This document shows, one piece after another, positions 1-7,538 of a DNA stretch of 14,197 nucleotides. Within the stretch, counting starts at the first letter, position 1; each line of letters starts with the position of its first letter. Origin of the DNA: Methanothrix harundinacea (GTDB lineage: Archaea; Halobacteriota; Methanosarcinia; Methanotrichales; Methanotrichaceae); the NCBI GenBank assembly GCA_002502785.1, contig DAQG01000003.1, forward strand, positions 1 to 14,197. The letters run 5' to 3'. The notes beneath the pieces are model-generated. The model saw nothing but the letters and a program-made list of their open reading frames with translations. It did not search any database and was not told the origin of the DNA. Position numbers and translations under genes: made by a program.

Positions 1-2726
1 GGTCGTGGACGACTACAACCTCTGATGCTGGGAGCAACCAGGTCAACGTGTGGATAAGGGATGGGAACAATGCGGGAACCGACAGCTACGATTCGTTCAA
101 GGTTGCTGATTTCCTGATTACAGCGCCCAACTTCCCACCGGTTGCAAACGCCCTCGTCCCAGACAAGGCAAGTCCTCAGACCGCAGGGACCACGATTCTG
201 TGGACTGCGAGCGCTACAGATAACGAGAACGACGACATCTACTACAGGTTCTACCTCAAGGGACCGTCGACCGGAAACAACTGGGTCGAGAAGAGGGGCT
301 GGAGCACAACCCCCACGTGGTCATGGACGACTACAACTTCGGATGCTGGAAGCAACCAGGTCAACGTGTGGATCAGGGACGCAAATCACGCTGGAACTGA
401 CAGCTACGATTCGTTCAAGGTCGCTGACTTCCTCGTGACAACATCTGCTCCGATTAACCAGCCTCCGACCGCAAACAGTCTCGTTCCGGACAAGGTCAGT
501 CCTCAGGACGCGGGTACATCGATCAAATGGACAGCAGGTGCAACGGATCCCGAAAGCGATATAATCTTCTACAAGTTCTGGCTGAAGGGACCATCGACGA
601 GCAACCAATGGGCTGCGAAGAGGGATTGGAGCACTGATAACACGTGGACATGGGCGACGTCTCCGGCCGATGCCGGAAGTAACCAGGTGAACGTCTGGAT
701 TAGGGACGGGAACCACGCTGGACCTGATAGCTACGATTCGTTCAAGGTTGCCGATTTCCTCGTTATGGGACCGAACCTGCCGCCTGTTGCAAACTCCCTC
801 ATCCCGGACAAGGCAAGCCCTCAGACCGCAGGGACCACGATTCTGTGGACCGCCAGCGCCACCGATACCGAGAACGACGACATTTATTACAGGTTCTTCC
901 TCAAGGGACCGTCGACCGGAAACAACTGGGTCGAGAAGAGAGGGTGGAGCACAAACCCAACATGGTCTTGGACTACGACGAACTCTGACATTGGAGACAG
1001 CCAGGTGAACGTCTGGATTCGGGACGGAGAACATGCTGGGCCCGACAGTTGGGACGATTACAAGGTCGCAGACTTCGTCGTGACCAAAGCAAACCAGCCG
1101 CCAGTCTTCAACTCGCTCACCCCGAACAAGGCGAGCCCCCAGAACTTGGGGACGACGGTGAGGTGGACTGCTGACGCGACGGATCCCGATCCAGGCGACG
1201 TTGTTTACTACAAGTTCTACCTGAAGGGACCCTCTACCGGCGACGCCTGGCAGGCCGTCCAGGACTGGGGCACAAAGAACTGGTGGGACTGGACGCCCAC
1301 TCAGAAAGGAGACTACGAGATCAACGTCTGGATAAGGGACGGAAAGCACGCGGGACCCGACAGCTGGGATGCATACAAGATCGTGCCATTCACAGTGAAC
1401 CCTGTGCCAAACCAGCCCCCGATGGTAACCGCCCTCACCCCTAACAGGCACAGTCCCCAGATCGCCGGCACCACGATAACCTGGACAGCAACAGCGACGG
1501 ATCCCGACGGGGACCCGATCCTTTACAGGTTCTGGATGAAGGGACCCTCCACGGGGAACGTTTGGAAGGTGGTCAAGGACTGGAGCACCAGCAGGACCTG
1601 GACCTGGTCGACGAGCACCGGCGATGTTGGACAGTACGACTTCTGCGTCTACGTGAGGGACGGAAAACACCAGCCAGCAGGGCGCTACGACAGCTGTACA
1701 GGATATAAGGGCTATCAGCTGATAGTCATCAGGCCGGTCAACCAGCCTCCTGTGGTCAATGCCCTTTCGCCGAATCGGCCCAGCCCCCAGATGGCCGGAA
1801 CTAGCATAATGTGGATGGCTTCAGCCTCCGACCCAGAGAGGGACACTCTCTTCTACAAGTTCTGGTTGAAGGGTCCCTCTACAGGAAACGCCTGGACGGT
1901 TGTCAGGGACTGGAGCACCAGCAGCACCTGGACATGGTCACCGAGCACTGGTGATGCTGGCCTCTACGACGTCTATGTATACGTCCGGGACGGAAAACAC
2001 GAGTCAGCGTCCCGTTACGACAGCGCCAAAGGCTACGGAGGGTACCAGCTGACATCGCCCGTGCCGATCAATCAGCCTCCGACGGTGACGGCCCTTTCGC
2101 CGAATTGGCCCAGCCCCCAGACGGCAGGAACGAGCGTCGTCTGGACGGCGTCGGCCTCCGACCCAGAGAGGGACACCCTGTTCTACAAGTTCTGGCTGAA
2201 AGGGCCCTCTACAGGAAACGCCTGGACTGTTGTCAGAGACTGGAGCACCAGCAGCACCTGGGCATGGTCATCGGGAGCCGGTGATGCTGGCCTCTACGAC
2301 GTCTACGTCTACATCCGGGACGGAAAGCATGAGTCTGCATCCCGTTACGACAGCGCCAAGGGGTACGGCGGATACCAGCTGACATCGCCCGTGCCGATTA
2401 ACCGGCCTCCAGTGGTCACGGCCCTTTCACCGAATCGGCCCAGCCCCCAGACGGCCGGATCGACCATCGTCTGGACGGCCACCGCGAACGATCCCGACGG
2501 GGACCCGATCCTCTACAGGTTCTGGCTGAAGGGGCCCTCTACAGATAACGCCTGGACGATCATCCAGGATTGGAGCGGCAGCAGCACCTGGTCGTGGTCT
2601 TCAGGTCCCGGCGATGCCGGCGAGTACAACCTCTACGTCTACGTCCGGGACGGAAAGCATGAGTCTGCATCCCGTTACGACAGCGCCACGGGCTACAGCG
2701 GCTACCAGCTCGTCAGCTCCGGCGGC
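1..2726 (+). repeat. Tandem Ig-like domain repeats, 318/330-bp period
   Basis: Repeat starts (the Asn codon of N-x-PP) fall at 129, 456, 774, 1092, 1410, 1740, 2070 and 2400, with a partial unit before 129. The spacings are 327, 318, 318, 318, 330, 330 and 330 bp. The early units end in a DSYDSFKVADF-type segment, while the last four end in RYDSAKGYGGYQL-type segments. Some units are nearly identical in DNA: bases 254-295 recur exactly at 899-940 (42 bp), and 1908-1931 recur at 2238-2261. This indicates recent block duplication within the gene. Confidence 0.93.
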
Positions 2727-3938
2727 ATCTATCAGCTCACCTCCGGTGACGCGATCCAGGACAGGCCCTCGCTGGTTTGCACTGATGAAGGCAGCATCCT
2801 AGCCTACCAGTCCTGGGAGGCGGGCTCCTTCTACAGCGGCGACATATTCCTCAAGAGGTTTGATCCCGGCTGGAACCAGATTCAGAAGGTGAGGTCCACT
2901 AGCGATTCGGCCTACCAGGACACGCCGTCAGCGATCTATTCTGACGGCTACTACTACGTAGCCTACGTATCTGACGAGACAGGAAACTGGGACATCTTCA
3001 TGAAGAGGTACGACGAGGATCTGAACCTAATCGAGACCCGGAGGTTGACCACTTCCACAGCTGACCAGGACAGGCCCTCTCTCGTCCGGGTGGGCAGCGA
3101 CTTCTACCTCGCCTACCAGTCCTGGGAGACGGGCTCATCCTACGGTGGCGACATATTCATCGAGCGGTTCAACTCCGCCTGGACCTCGATGCGAAAGGTG
3201 GGGGTGACCACCGATACCAGCTACCAGGACCGGCCGTCCCTCGCCTACGCGGGCGATGAGGACAAGCTCTACGTGGCCTACACCACCGAGGAGTTTGGAA
3301 ACCGGGATATCGTCGTCAAGAAGTACGACAAGAGCCTGAACACCCTCGACAAGAAGAGGATAACTACCAGCTCGTCGAGCCAGGACTACCCATCTCTGAT
3401 CTGGCAGAACGGTGAGTTCGACCTGGTCTACAGTTCCAGGGCGGGAACAAGCTACGACCTGTACTTGGAGAGGTTCAATCCCAGCTGGAGCCTGATCGAG
3501 AGGGTTGCTGTGACCGGAACACCCGGTGACGAGATATGGCCGTCTCTCGCTTACAGCCCCTTCGACGGCCTTCTCTGGGTAGCCTACGTCCTTCAGGACG
3601 GTGCTGGCGGCAACATCTTCGTCCAGCCCGCAATGTCCATGGATTCGAGTGCCAGCTGCTGGGCAGCGATGGACTTCAGCGCCACCAGGGCCTACAGCCC
3701 CTACACTCTCACAGTGAAGTTCTACGGGCCGACGGGACAGCTCACCGATCCATCGAGCTTGAGGCTGACCTGGAACCCCGCTGACGCCGTCCTGACCAGC
3801 AGCACCCTCGGGAAAGTCTCAACGGGAACCTACCAGCTCGAGTCCAGGTTCGGATCGGCTGGCCTCAAGACCTTCACCGTCAGCTCCAGCGTTGCCGGGT
3901 GCAGCGCCGAGAGCACGGTGACCGTCCAGGTGACCTGA
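1..3938 (+). CDS. Large surface protein with Ig-like repeats and propeller-like domain (5' partial)
   Basis: The reading frame is open from base 3, and the residues before the first possible start (GTG at 48) already match the repeat consensus, so the gene begins upstream of the window. The visible 1,311 or so residues contain three parts. First come about nine repeats of 106-110 residues, each starting N-x-PP with a later SPQ-x-AGT, a W-rich centre (KGPST, DWST, TWTW) and V-RDG-H near the end. Next are six units of 50-53 residues carrying QDRPSL-like motifs (bases 2757-3620), then a C-terminal beta-rich domain resembling an Ig/filamin fold. There is no transmembrane helix or obvious C-terminal anchor. 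Established knowledge: such Ig-plus-propeller architectures are typical of secreted or cell-envelope proteins of methanogens. Adhesion or envelope structure is inference. The signal peptide, if any, lies outside the window. The gene ends at TGA 3936-3938, just before a strong hairpin. Confidence 0.9.
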   Translation, partial: SWTTTTSDAGSNQVNVWIRDGNNAGTDSYDSFKVADFLITAPNFPPVANALVPDKASPQTAGTTILWTASATDNENDDIYYRFYLKGPSTGNNWVEKRGWSTTPTWSWTTTTSDAGSNQVNVWIRDANHAGTDSYDSFKVADFLVTTSAPINQPPTANSLVPDKVSPQDAGTSIKWTAGATDPESDIIFYKFWLKGPSTSNQWAAKRDWSTDNTWTWATSPADAGSNQVNVWIRDGNHAGPDSYDSFKVADFLVMGPNLPPVANSLIPDKASPQTAGTTILWTASATDTENDDIYYRFFLKGPSTGNNWVEKRGWSTNPTWSWTTTNSDIGDSQVNVWIRDGEHAGPDSWDDYKVADFVVTKANQPPVFNSLTPNKASPQNLGTTVRWTADATDPDPGDVVYYKFYLKGPSTGDAWQAVQDWGTKNWWDWTPTQKGDYEINVWIRDGKHAGPDSWDAYKIVPFTVNPVPNQPPMVTALTPNRHSPQIAGTTITWTATATDPDGDPILYRFWMKGPSTGNVWKVVKDWSTSRTWTWSTSTGDVGQYDFCVYVRDGKHQPAGRYDSCTGYKGYQLIVIRPVNQPPVVNALSPNRPSPQMAGTSIMWMASASDPERDTLFYKFWLKGPSTGNAWTVVRDWSTSSTWTWSPSTGDAGLYDVYVYVRDGKHESASRYDSAKGYGGYQLTSPVPINQPPTVTALSPNWPSPQTAGTSVVWTASASDPERDTLFYKFWLKGPSTGNAWTVVRDWSTSSTWAWSSGAGDAGLYDVYVYIRDGKHESASRYDSAKGYGGYQLTSPVPINRPPVVTALSPNRPSPQTAGSTIVWTATANDPDGDPILYRFWLKGPSTDNAWTIIQDWSGSSTWSWSSGPGDAGEYNLYVYVRDGKHESASRYDSATGYSGYQLVSSGGIYQLTSGDAIQDRPSLVCTDEGSILAYQSWEAGSFYSGDIFLKRFDPGWNQIQKVRSTSDSAYQDTPSAIYSDGYYYVAYVSDETGNWDIFMKRYDEDLNLIETRRLTTSTADQDRPSLVRVGSDFYLAYQSWETGSSYGGDIFIERFNSAWTSMRKVGVTTDTSYQDRPSLAYAGDEDKLYVAYTTEEFGNRDIVVKKYDKSLNTLDKKRITTSSSSQDYPSLIWQNGEFDLVYSSRAGTSYDLYLERFNPSWSLIERVAVTGTPGDEIWPSLAYSPFDGLLWVAYVLQDGAGGNIFVQPAMSMDSSASCWAAMDFSATRAYSPYTLTVKFYGPTGQLTDPSSLRLTWNPADAVLTSSTLGKVSTGTYQLESRFGSAGLKTFTVSSSVAGCSAESTVTVQVT
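2757..3620 (+). repeat. Six propeller-like repeats (50-53 residues each)
   Basis: QDRPSL-like motifs start at about 2757, 2916, 3066, 3225, 3381 and 3531. Each is followed by a Y-x-AY strand and a DIF-x-(K/R)RF strand, the usual shape of beta-propeller blades. Units 1 and 3 share an AYQSWE-x-G insertion that units 2 and 4 lack, so the array looks built from a two-blade unit. No canonical Asp-box (S-x-D-x-G-x-T-W) is present. The propeller fold is inferred from periodicity. Confidence 0.75.
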
Positions 3939-3977
3939 CCGCAAAATACGAACGCCCGTTGAAGCAAAAGAACAGAG

Positions 3978-4018
3978 ATCGGCGGCGCGGATCGCGCCGC
4001 CGATTCCCTACATTTTTC
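3978..4018 (+). terminator. GC-rich hairpin followed by short T run
   Basis: Bases 3978-3989 are perfectly complementary to 3993-4004, giving a 12-bp stem with a minimal 3-nt loop (more realistically 11 bp and 5 nt). A T5 run sits at 4013-4017, inside CCTACATTTTTCC. It starts 40 bp after the stop of the surface-protein gene and lies between two converging genes. Archaeal termination depends mainly on T runs, so the hairpin may instead stabilise the mRNA 3' end. The structure is seen directly; the function is inferred. Confidence 0.6.
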
Positions 4019-4070
4019 CAGGATTGGGGTACGCCCTCAGAAGTTGCGCCACCCGGCTCTTAAAAAATAC

Positions 4071-4463
4071 CTATGGGAGGGATCGGTCGAAGACCGTCAC
4101 GTAAAGCCTCTCGTTGTATTCATCTATCACCTTGCGAACGTCCCATCCCGCGTAGACGTAGAGGGCCAAGAGCAACGGGATTAGGATTAAGCTCGCGCTT
4201 CCAAAGGTCTCTGCGGGGCTGATTGGGCCGAATCCGCGGAGGGAAAGAAAGATCGCGAGCAGTATCGCATCCACTAGCATCAGTATCGTGCCCTTGACTG
4301 CCTTGCCCGCGTAGATCAGGCCCGCTCCTGCAAAAAGGAAGACAACCAGCAGCAGGCCCACCACAAGCTTTTTTCGCTCAAGCTCGTAGAACATGACCTT
4401 CTCCATCTCCGGCATCTTCTGGGCGTTCTCCCATATGATCTGGAATTTCTCGTCTTCTCTCAT
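4071..4463 (-). CDS. Small membrane protein, three predicted helices, TM2-like
   Basis: A 130-residue protein with a charged, mostly helical N-terminus (about 1-31) that should be cytoplasmic. Three hydrophobic segments follow at about 32-51, 57-75 and 88-106, then a charged tail. The segment around residues 46-60 (AGAGLIYAGKAVKG) and the post-helix AGWDVRKVIDEYN resemble small TM2-domain or related membrane proteins of unknown role; this similarity is from memory and weak. The start is ATG 4463, about 36 bp from a TTTAAA box at 4497-4502 on the same strand, which fits a very short leader. It is monocistronic as far as visible: it diverges from the gene at 4611 and converges on the large surface-protein gene. 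No enzymatic motif is seen, so function is unknown. Confidence 0.8.
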   Translation of the reverse strand: MREDEKFQIIWENAQKMPEMEKVMFYELERKKLVVGLLLVVFLFAGAGLIYAGKAVKGTILMLVDAILLAIFLSLRGFGPISPAETFGSASLILIPLLLALYVYAGWDVRKVIDEYNERLYVTVFDRSLP

Positions 4464-4496
4464 GCTAAAAGCCTCGATCTTAATGGGTCAGGACGA

Positions 4497-4502
4497 TTTA
4501 AA
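4497..4502 (-). promoter_or_regulatory. TATA box of small membrane protein gene
   Basis: TTTAAA reads on the minus strand with its centre about 36 bp upstream of ATG 4463. With the usual archaeal spacing of about 26 bp, transcription would begin near 4473, leaving a leader of roughly 10 nt. Confidence 0.45.
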
Positions 4503-4525
4503 GGTTAGAGTTTTTCCTCAACCTA

Positions 4526-4543
4526 CGAAAAGTATTTTTATAA
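4526..4543 (+). promoter_or_regulatory. BRE/TATA promoter of acidic membrane protein gene
   Basis: Purine-rich CGAAAAG (4526-4532) precedes ATTTTTATAA (4534-4543), a good archaeal BRE plus TATA arrangement. The predicted transcription start is near 4565, giving a leader of about 46 nt before ATG 4611. The 11-mer ATTTTTATAAC is shared with the promoter of the metal ATPase at 8556-8566. Confidence 0.6.
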
Positions 4544-4557
4544 CATTATGCGTAACT

Positions 4558-4580
4558 GATATATATCTACAATATATATC
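4558..4580. repeat. AT palindrome and direct repeat at predicted start site
   Basis: GATATATATC (4558-4567) is a perfect 10-bp palindrome. ATATATATC occurs at 4559-4567 and again at 4572-4580, 13 bp apart. Both lie at or just after the predicted transcription start of the gene at 4611. They could be an operator or alternative TATA elements; AT-rich composition makes chance likely enough to keep confidence low. Confidence 0.3.
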
Positions 4581-4610
4581 AACTAATAGGTCAAAATTGG
4601 TGAGTCCGTC

Positions 4611-6332
4611 ATGTTAGCCCTTGTAGCCACCATCGTAGGTTCAGCCATCGCGGGATACTCCGCATACAAGATCCATATTGCCCGGACGGGACAGGATCGG
4701 AAGCTGCGGGATATGGAGGTATTGAGACGCCTCAACATACCTCCAAAAAAGCAGGTTCGTGTATGGAGTTTCCTCATGGTCCTGGGGCTTGTCCTCCTCA
4801 CACCGGGCTTGGGCTTTCTCCTCTCCTACGATCCGGTCTCAGGCGACGCCGCGTATTCAAATCTGAGATCGATCCCTTCGGGAAACCCCATGGTGGTTCC
4901 GCCCTCTGAGAGGCTTGACAACACGCCTCGAATCGTCGACAAGGACGAATCCAGCAGGACCGTCTTCTTCGCTTCGTCGGGCGGCAGCAGCAAACGGTCC
5001 TCATCTGGAGGCGGTGGAACAAAGTCCGTCTCATCTTCAAGCGAGAATGCCACCAGCGTCGATGAAACCTCGTCAAAGGGTTACGATAACGATACTCTGT
5101 TTTCAGGTGGCGATGGTTCGACCTATTACGTCTCTGAGATAAATGAGACCGCAGAAATTTCGGAGACGGGACCGACTTTTACCGAAACCCTAACCGATTC
5201 AGGAAAGATAGATACTGTGCCCGAAAAGACCTCTGTCGGAGGTGCATCAGAGCCCCCAGAGATCGGCGGCGAGACCGAACCGATTTTGACCGAAACCTCG
5301 GCCGGACCCGTGGTAATCGACGCTGCCACCGAAATCAGTGCAGCTTTAGGTGCCTCAGGATCTTCGGTCTCTGAAAACGTCCCCAAGTCGACCGAGACGT
5401 TGGCCGAATCCGCGATTATCGACGCTGCATCCGAAAAGAGAACCGCCACAGATGTGGTCGGACATTTGGCGGCTGGAACCGAGCCTGTGTCGACATCAGC
5501 TGAGACGTCGACCGAACCCGTGGTCTTCGATGCGGGGTCTGAAGAGAGACGAGTTTCATACACCTCCGGATATTCTGTGGATGAAACCGAGCCTCTGTCA
5601 ACTTCGGCAGAGACGTCGACCGAGCCCGAGGTAGTTGACATAGAGTCTGAAAAAGGCAATTCGGCGGCTGAAACAAAGTCAGCGTCAACTTTGTCCGATA
5701 CGTTCACCGAACCTGTTGCCGTCAACGCAGAGCCTGAAAAAAGCACCGTTCTGGAGACCTACAGTTCTTCAGAGATTGGTGACGAATTCGAATCGCCTTC
5801 GCCCGCCACGTCATCGGAGCCTTCGGATTCCGAAGTTGAGTCGGACCTGCCAGTAACTTCTCCATCATCCGCGGCTTCAGATCTCGTCGAAGAGCCTGAT
5901 CTTGCCTGGCTATCCTCAGCGATCGAAATTTCGGCTACCGGCGGCATTTCCGATCAGGCCGCCGTACCTGCTGCGAAGACGGAGCCGCAAATCGATGAAG
6001 TTAAGAAGCTCGAATTTAAAGAAAATCCCACATCAGAAACTAACTCAACCGGCAATGATTCAGGAGATGGAACCGAACCGGCAGCCAACCTGTTGCTGGA
6101 TTTGGATGGTCCCTTCGGCGATTTCGAGACCGGCCCCAGACTCGACACCTTCGGCAAGGGGTTCGACTTTGATACGGAGTTCAAAAACTTCGCATCGACG
6201 TCCCAATCGGGGATGGGAATCGACAATAATGACACGTCAAGCCCGGTGTCGATCATGCAGTTTGAAAAAATTGATCTCGGATCTACCTCCCGCGGAGGAT
6301 TCGGATTAACCCCGACCAGCCCCTTCGGATGA
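4611..6332 (+). CDS. Two-helix membrane protein with long acidic Ser/Thr/Glu-rich tail
   Basis: A 573-residue protein. Hydrophobic segments lie at about 2-18 and 51-73. The loop between them is strongly basic (many Lys/Arg at 20-50), so by the positive-inside rule it is cytoplasmic and the remaining 500 residues are outside. That tail is low complexity, rich in Ser, Thr, Glu, Asp, Gly and Pro, and the whole protein has no cysteine. It contains six degenerate repeats of about 29-36 residues (TEP-x-STSAETSTEPVV-x-DA type, residues about 186-385). Six N-glycosylation sequons are visible (NAT, NDT, NET, NST, NDS, NDT). The start ATG 4611 is supported by GGTGA at 4599-4603. It resembles an extracellular stalk or sheath-linked protein, but no family is recognised. 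It is 55 bp upstream of the secreted TPR gene and may be partly cotranscribed. Confidence 0.85.
   Translation: MLALVATIVGSAIAGYSAYKIHIARTGQDRKLRDMEVLRRLNIPPKKQVRVWSFLMVLGLVLLTPGLGFLLSYDPVSGDAAYSNLRSIPSGNPMVVPPSERLDNTPRIVDKDESSRTVFFASSGGSSKRSSSGGGGTKSVSSSSENATSVDETSSKGYDNDTLFSGGDGSTYYVSEINETAEISETGPTFTETLTDSGKIDTVPEKTSVGGASEPPEIGGETEPILTETSAGPVVIDAATEISAALGASGSSVSENVPKSTETLAESAIIDAASEKRTATDVVGHLAAGTEPVSTSAETSTEPVVFDAGSEERRVSYTSGYSVDETEPLSTSAETSTEPEVVDIESEKGNSAAETKSASTLSDTFTEPVAVNAEPEKSTVLETYSSSEIGDEFESPSPATSSEPSDSEVESDLPVTSPSSAASDLVEEPDLAWLSSAIEISATGGISDQAAVPAAKTEPQIDEVKKLEFKENPTSETNSTGNDSGDGTEPAANLLLDLDGPFGDFETGPRLDTFGKGFDFDTEFKNFASTSQSGMGIDNNDTSSPVSIMQFEKIDLGSTSRGGFGLTPTSPFG
5166..5775 (+). 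repeat. Degenerate 29-36-residue Thr/Glu repeats
   Basis: About six units within the extracellular tail begin TEP or a variant and carry S/T-x-ET, then PVV-x-D, then SEK/EER. Units iv and v are closest: the DNA word GAGACGTCGACCGA occurs at both about 5503 and about 5611. The units vary in length, which suggests slippage or unequal exchange followed by drift. Confidence 0.6.
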
Positions 6333-6360
6333 TGCCAAAAGGAGTTCGCGGACCGATCAA

Positions 6361-6368
6361 ACATTTAA
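6361..6368 (+). promoter_or_regulatory. Possible TATA box before secreted TPR gene
   Basis: AACATTTAAG in the 55-bp gap after the upstream stop resembles a weak archaeal TATA element. It would place transcription start near 6390, at or after the first ATG (6388). If real, it argues that one of the downstream ATGs is the true start. Confidence 0.35.
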
Positions 6369-6387
6369 GTTACAGAATGGGCCCAGG

Positions 6388-7536
6388 ATGCGAGTGGAAA
6401 TGGAATTCGAAAATGCCGATATCCCAGATATGAAGAGGATCGAAGGTAGTCACCCCTCTTCAATGGACTGGAAAGGCGAAAAGATCCGCCTTTACTCCGC
6501 TCTGGCAAGAGCCATGTCCAAGACCTCCGTCCTTTTCTTATTCCTTCTGTTCGTTATTTCACAGGTTCATGCAGAGGAGCTTACTGCAGGCGACTGGTCC
6601 GAGATGGGGAATGCTCAGGCCAAGAGGGGCGAATACGAGGCGGCAGTCCAAAGCTACGACCGGGCGACCGGGCTTGACGCATACAACCCCGACCTCTGGT
6701 ACAACAAGGGCCTCGCCCTCAGCAACCTGGGAAGGTATGAGGATGCCCTGTACTGCTACCAAAGGGCCACGAATCTCAAGCCCTTTGACGCCAAGCTCTG
6801 GCTGGGCAGAGGAGCTGCGCTCTCCGGTCTGGGCCGGTATGAAGATGCCTTGGAGAGTTACGATCGGGCGGTGGAGTTCGATTCCGAGGACGCCGACGCC
6901 TGGAACAACAGGGGCACGATCCTTGCTAGGCTTGGCATGTATGGGGAGGCCGTCGATAGTTATGATCGGGCGATCGAGCTCGAGCCTGATGACGCCGACG
7001 CCTGGAACAACAAGGGCACGATCCTCGCCAAGCTCGGCCGGCACGAAGAAGCTATAGATTGTTATGACCGGACGACCGAGCTCGATCCGGAGGACGCCGA
7101 CGCCTGGAACAACAAGGGCTCGGCCCTTCACCAGCTGGGTCGGTACCAAGAGGCTCTGGGTTGTTACAACCGGGCGATCAGGCTTGACCCGCTTCATGAG
7201 TACGCCTGGCACAACAAGGGACTGCTCGTCCCCACCCTCGACGAGGAGACCGATGATGCTTTCGCCCTTTCAAGAAAGAGGATTTACGTTGAGACCGAAA
7301 CGAATTCCGATCCACTTCTCCTCTGGGACGAGAACTCAGCTCCTACACTACCCTCGACTGGAAAGGATAATGAGACGCTTCCGGGTTGGAAGTTTCCTCT
7401 GGTGATCGCAGCGATCCTGGTGGCCGGGCTCCTTTTGAATCTGGGCGGAAAAGGAAGGGCCTTTTACATGGATTCTCTCCAGACCAACCTCAGCAGACTC
7501 GTTCTGATCGGCGACAGATCTCTCAAAAGGCGTTGA
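6388..7536 (+). CDS. Exported TPR protein with C-terminal membrane anchor
   Basis: The 382-residue frame contains six consecutive 34-residue tetratricopeptide repeats (residues about 69-272, consensus AW-NKG-x-LG-x-Y-EA-x-x-YDRA-x-LDP) and part of a seventh. TPRs form helical scaffolds for protein binding. Before them is a signal-peptide-like stretch (MSKTSVLFLFLLFVISQVHA, residues 43-62). After them come a linker and one hydrophobic helix (about 336-352) followed by a basic tail, so the repeats should face outside. The outer start 6388 is shown, but ATGs at 6400, 6430, 6463 and 6514 are in frame. Start 6514 or 6463 gives a more normal signal peptide, although no strong Shine-Dalgarno decides it. 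The word GACGCCGACGCCTGGAACAA recurs at exact 102-bp steps (6889, 6991, 7093). Its stop is 2 bp before the SNase/lamin-tail gene, indicating an operon and a shared role at the cell surface. The partner is unknown. Confidence 0.88.
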   Translation: MRVEMEFENADIPDMKRIEGSHPSSMDWKGEKIRLYSALARAMSKTSVLFLFLLFVISQVHAEELTAGDWSEMGNAQAKRGEYEAAVQSYDRATGLDAYNPDLWYNKGLALSNLGRYEDALYCYQRATNLKPFDAKLWLGRGAALSGLGRYEDALESYDRAVEFDSEDADAWNNRGTILARLGMYGEAVDSYDRAIELEPDDADAWNNKGTILAKLGRHEEAIDCYDRTTELDPEDADAWNNKGSALHQLGRYQEALGCYNRAIRLDPLHEYAWHNKGLLVPTLDEETDDAFALSRKRIYVETETNSDPLLLWDENSAPTLPSTGKDNETLPGWKFPLVIAAILVAGLLLNLGGKGRAFYMDSLQTNLSRLVLIGDRSLKRR

Positions 7537-7538
7537 CT

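Noticed and set aside
321..1670. 449-codon open frame on the minus strand
   Set aside because: It is antisense to the Ig-repeat region. Its length follows from the repeated DNA being open in the same antisense frame in every unit, and it has no domain and no promoter.
5126..5746. 206-codon minus-strand frame rich in Ser, Val and Asp
   Set aside because: It mirrors the Thr/Glu repeats of the sense gene; the sense frame has two membrane helices, a good promoter and a Shine-Dalgarno.
6559..7212. 217-codon minus-strand frame with repeated residues
   Set aside because: Antisense shadow of the TPR repeats; its periodicity (102 bp) is that of the TPR units.
7386..7538. N-terminal extension of the SNase/lamin-tail frame
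   Set aside because: It lies inside the TPR gene and would hide the clear signal peptide that starts at ATG 7539.
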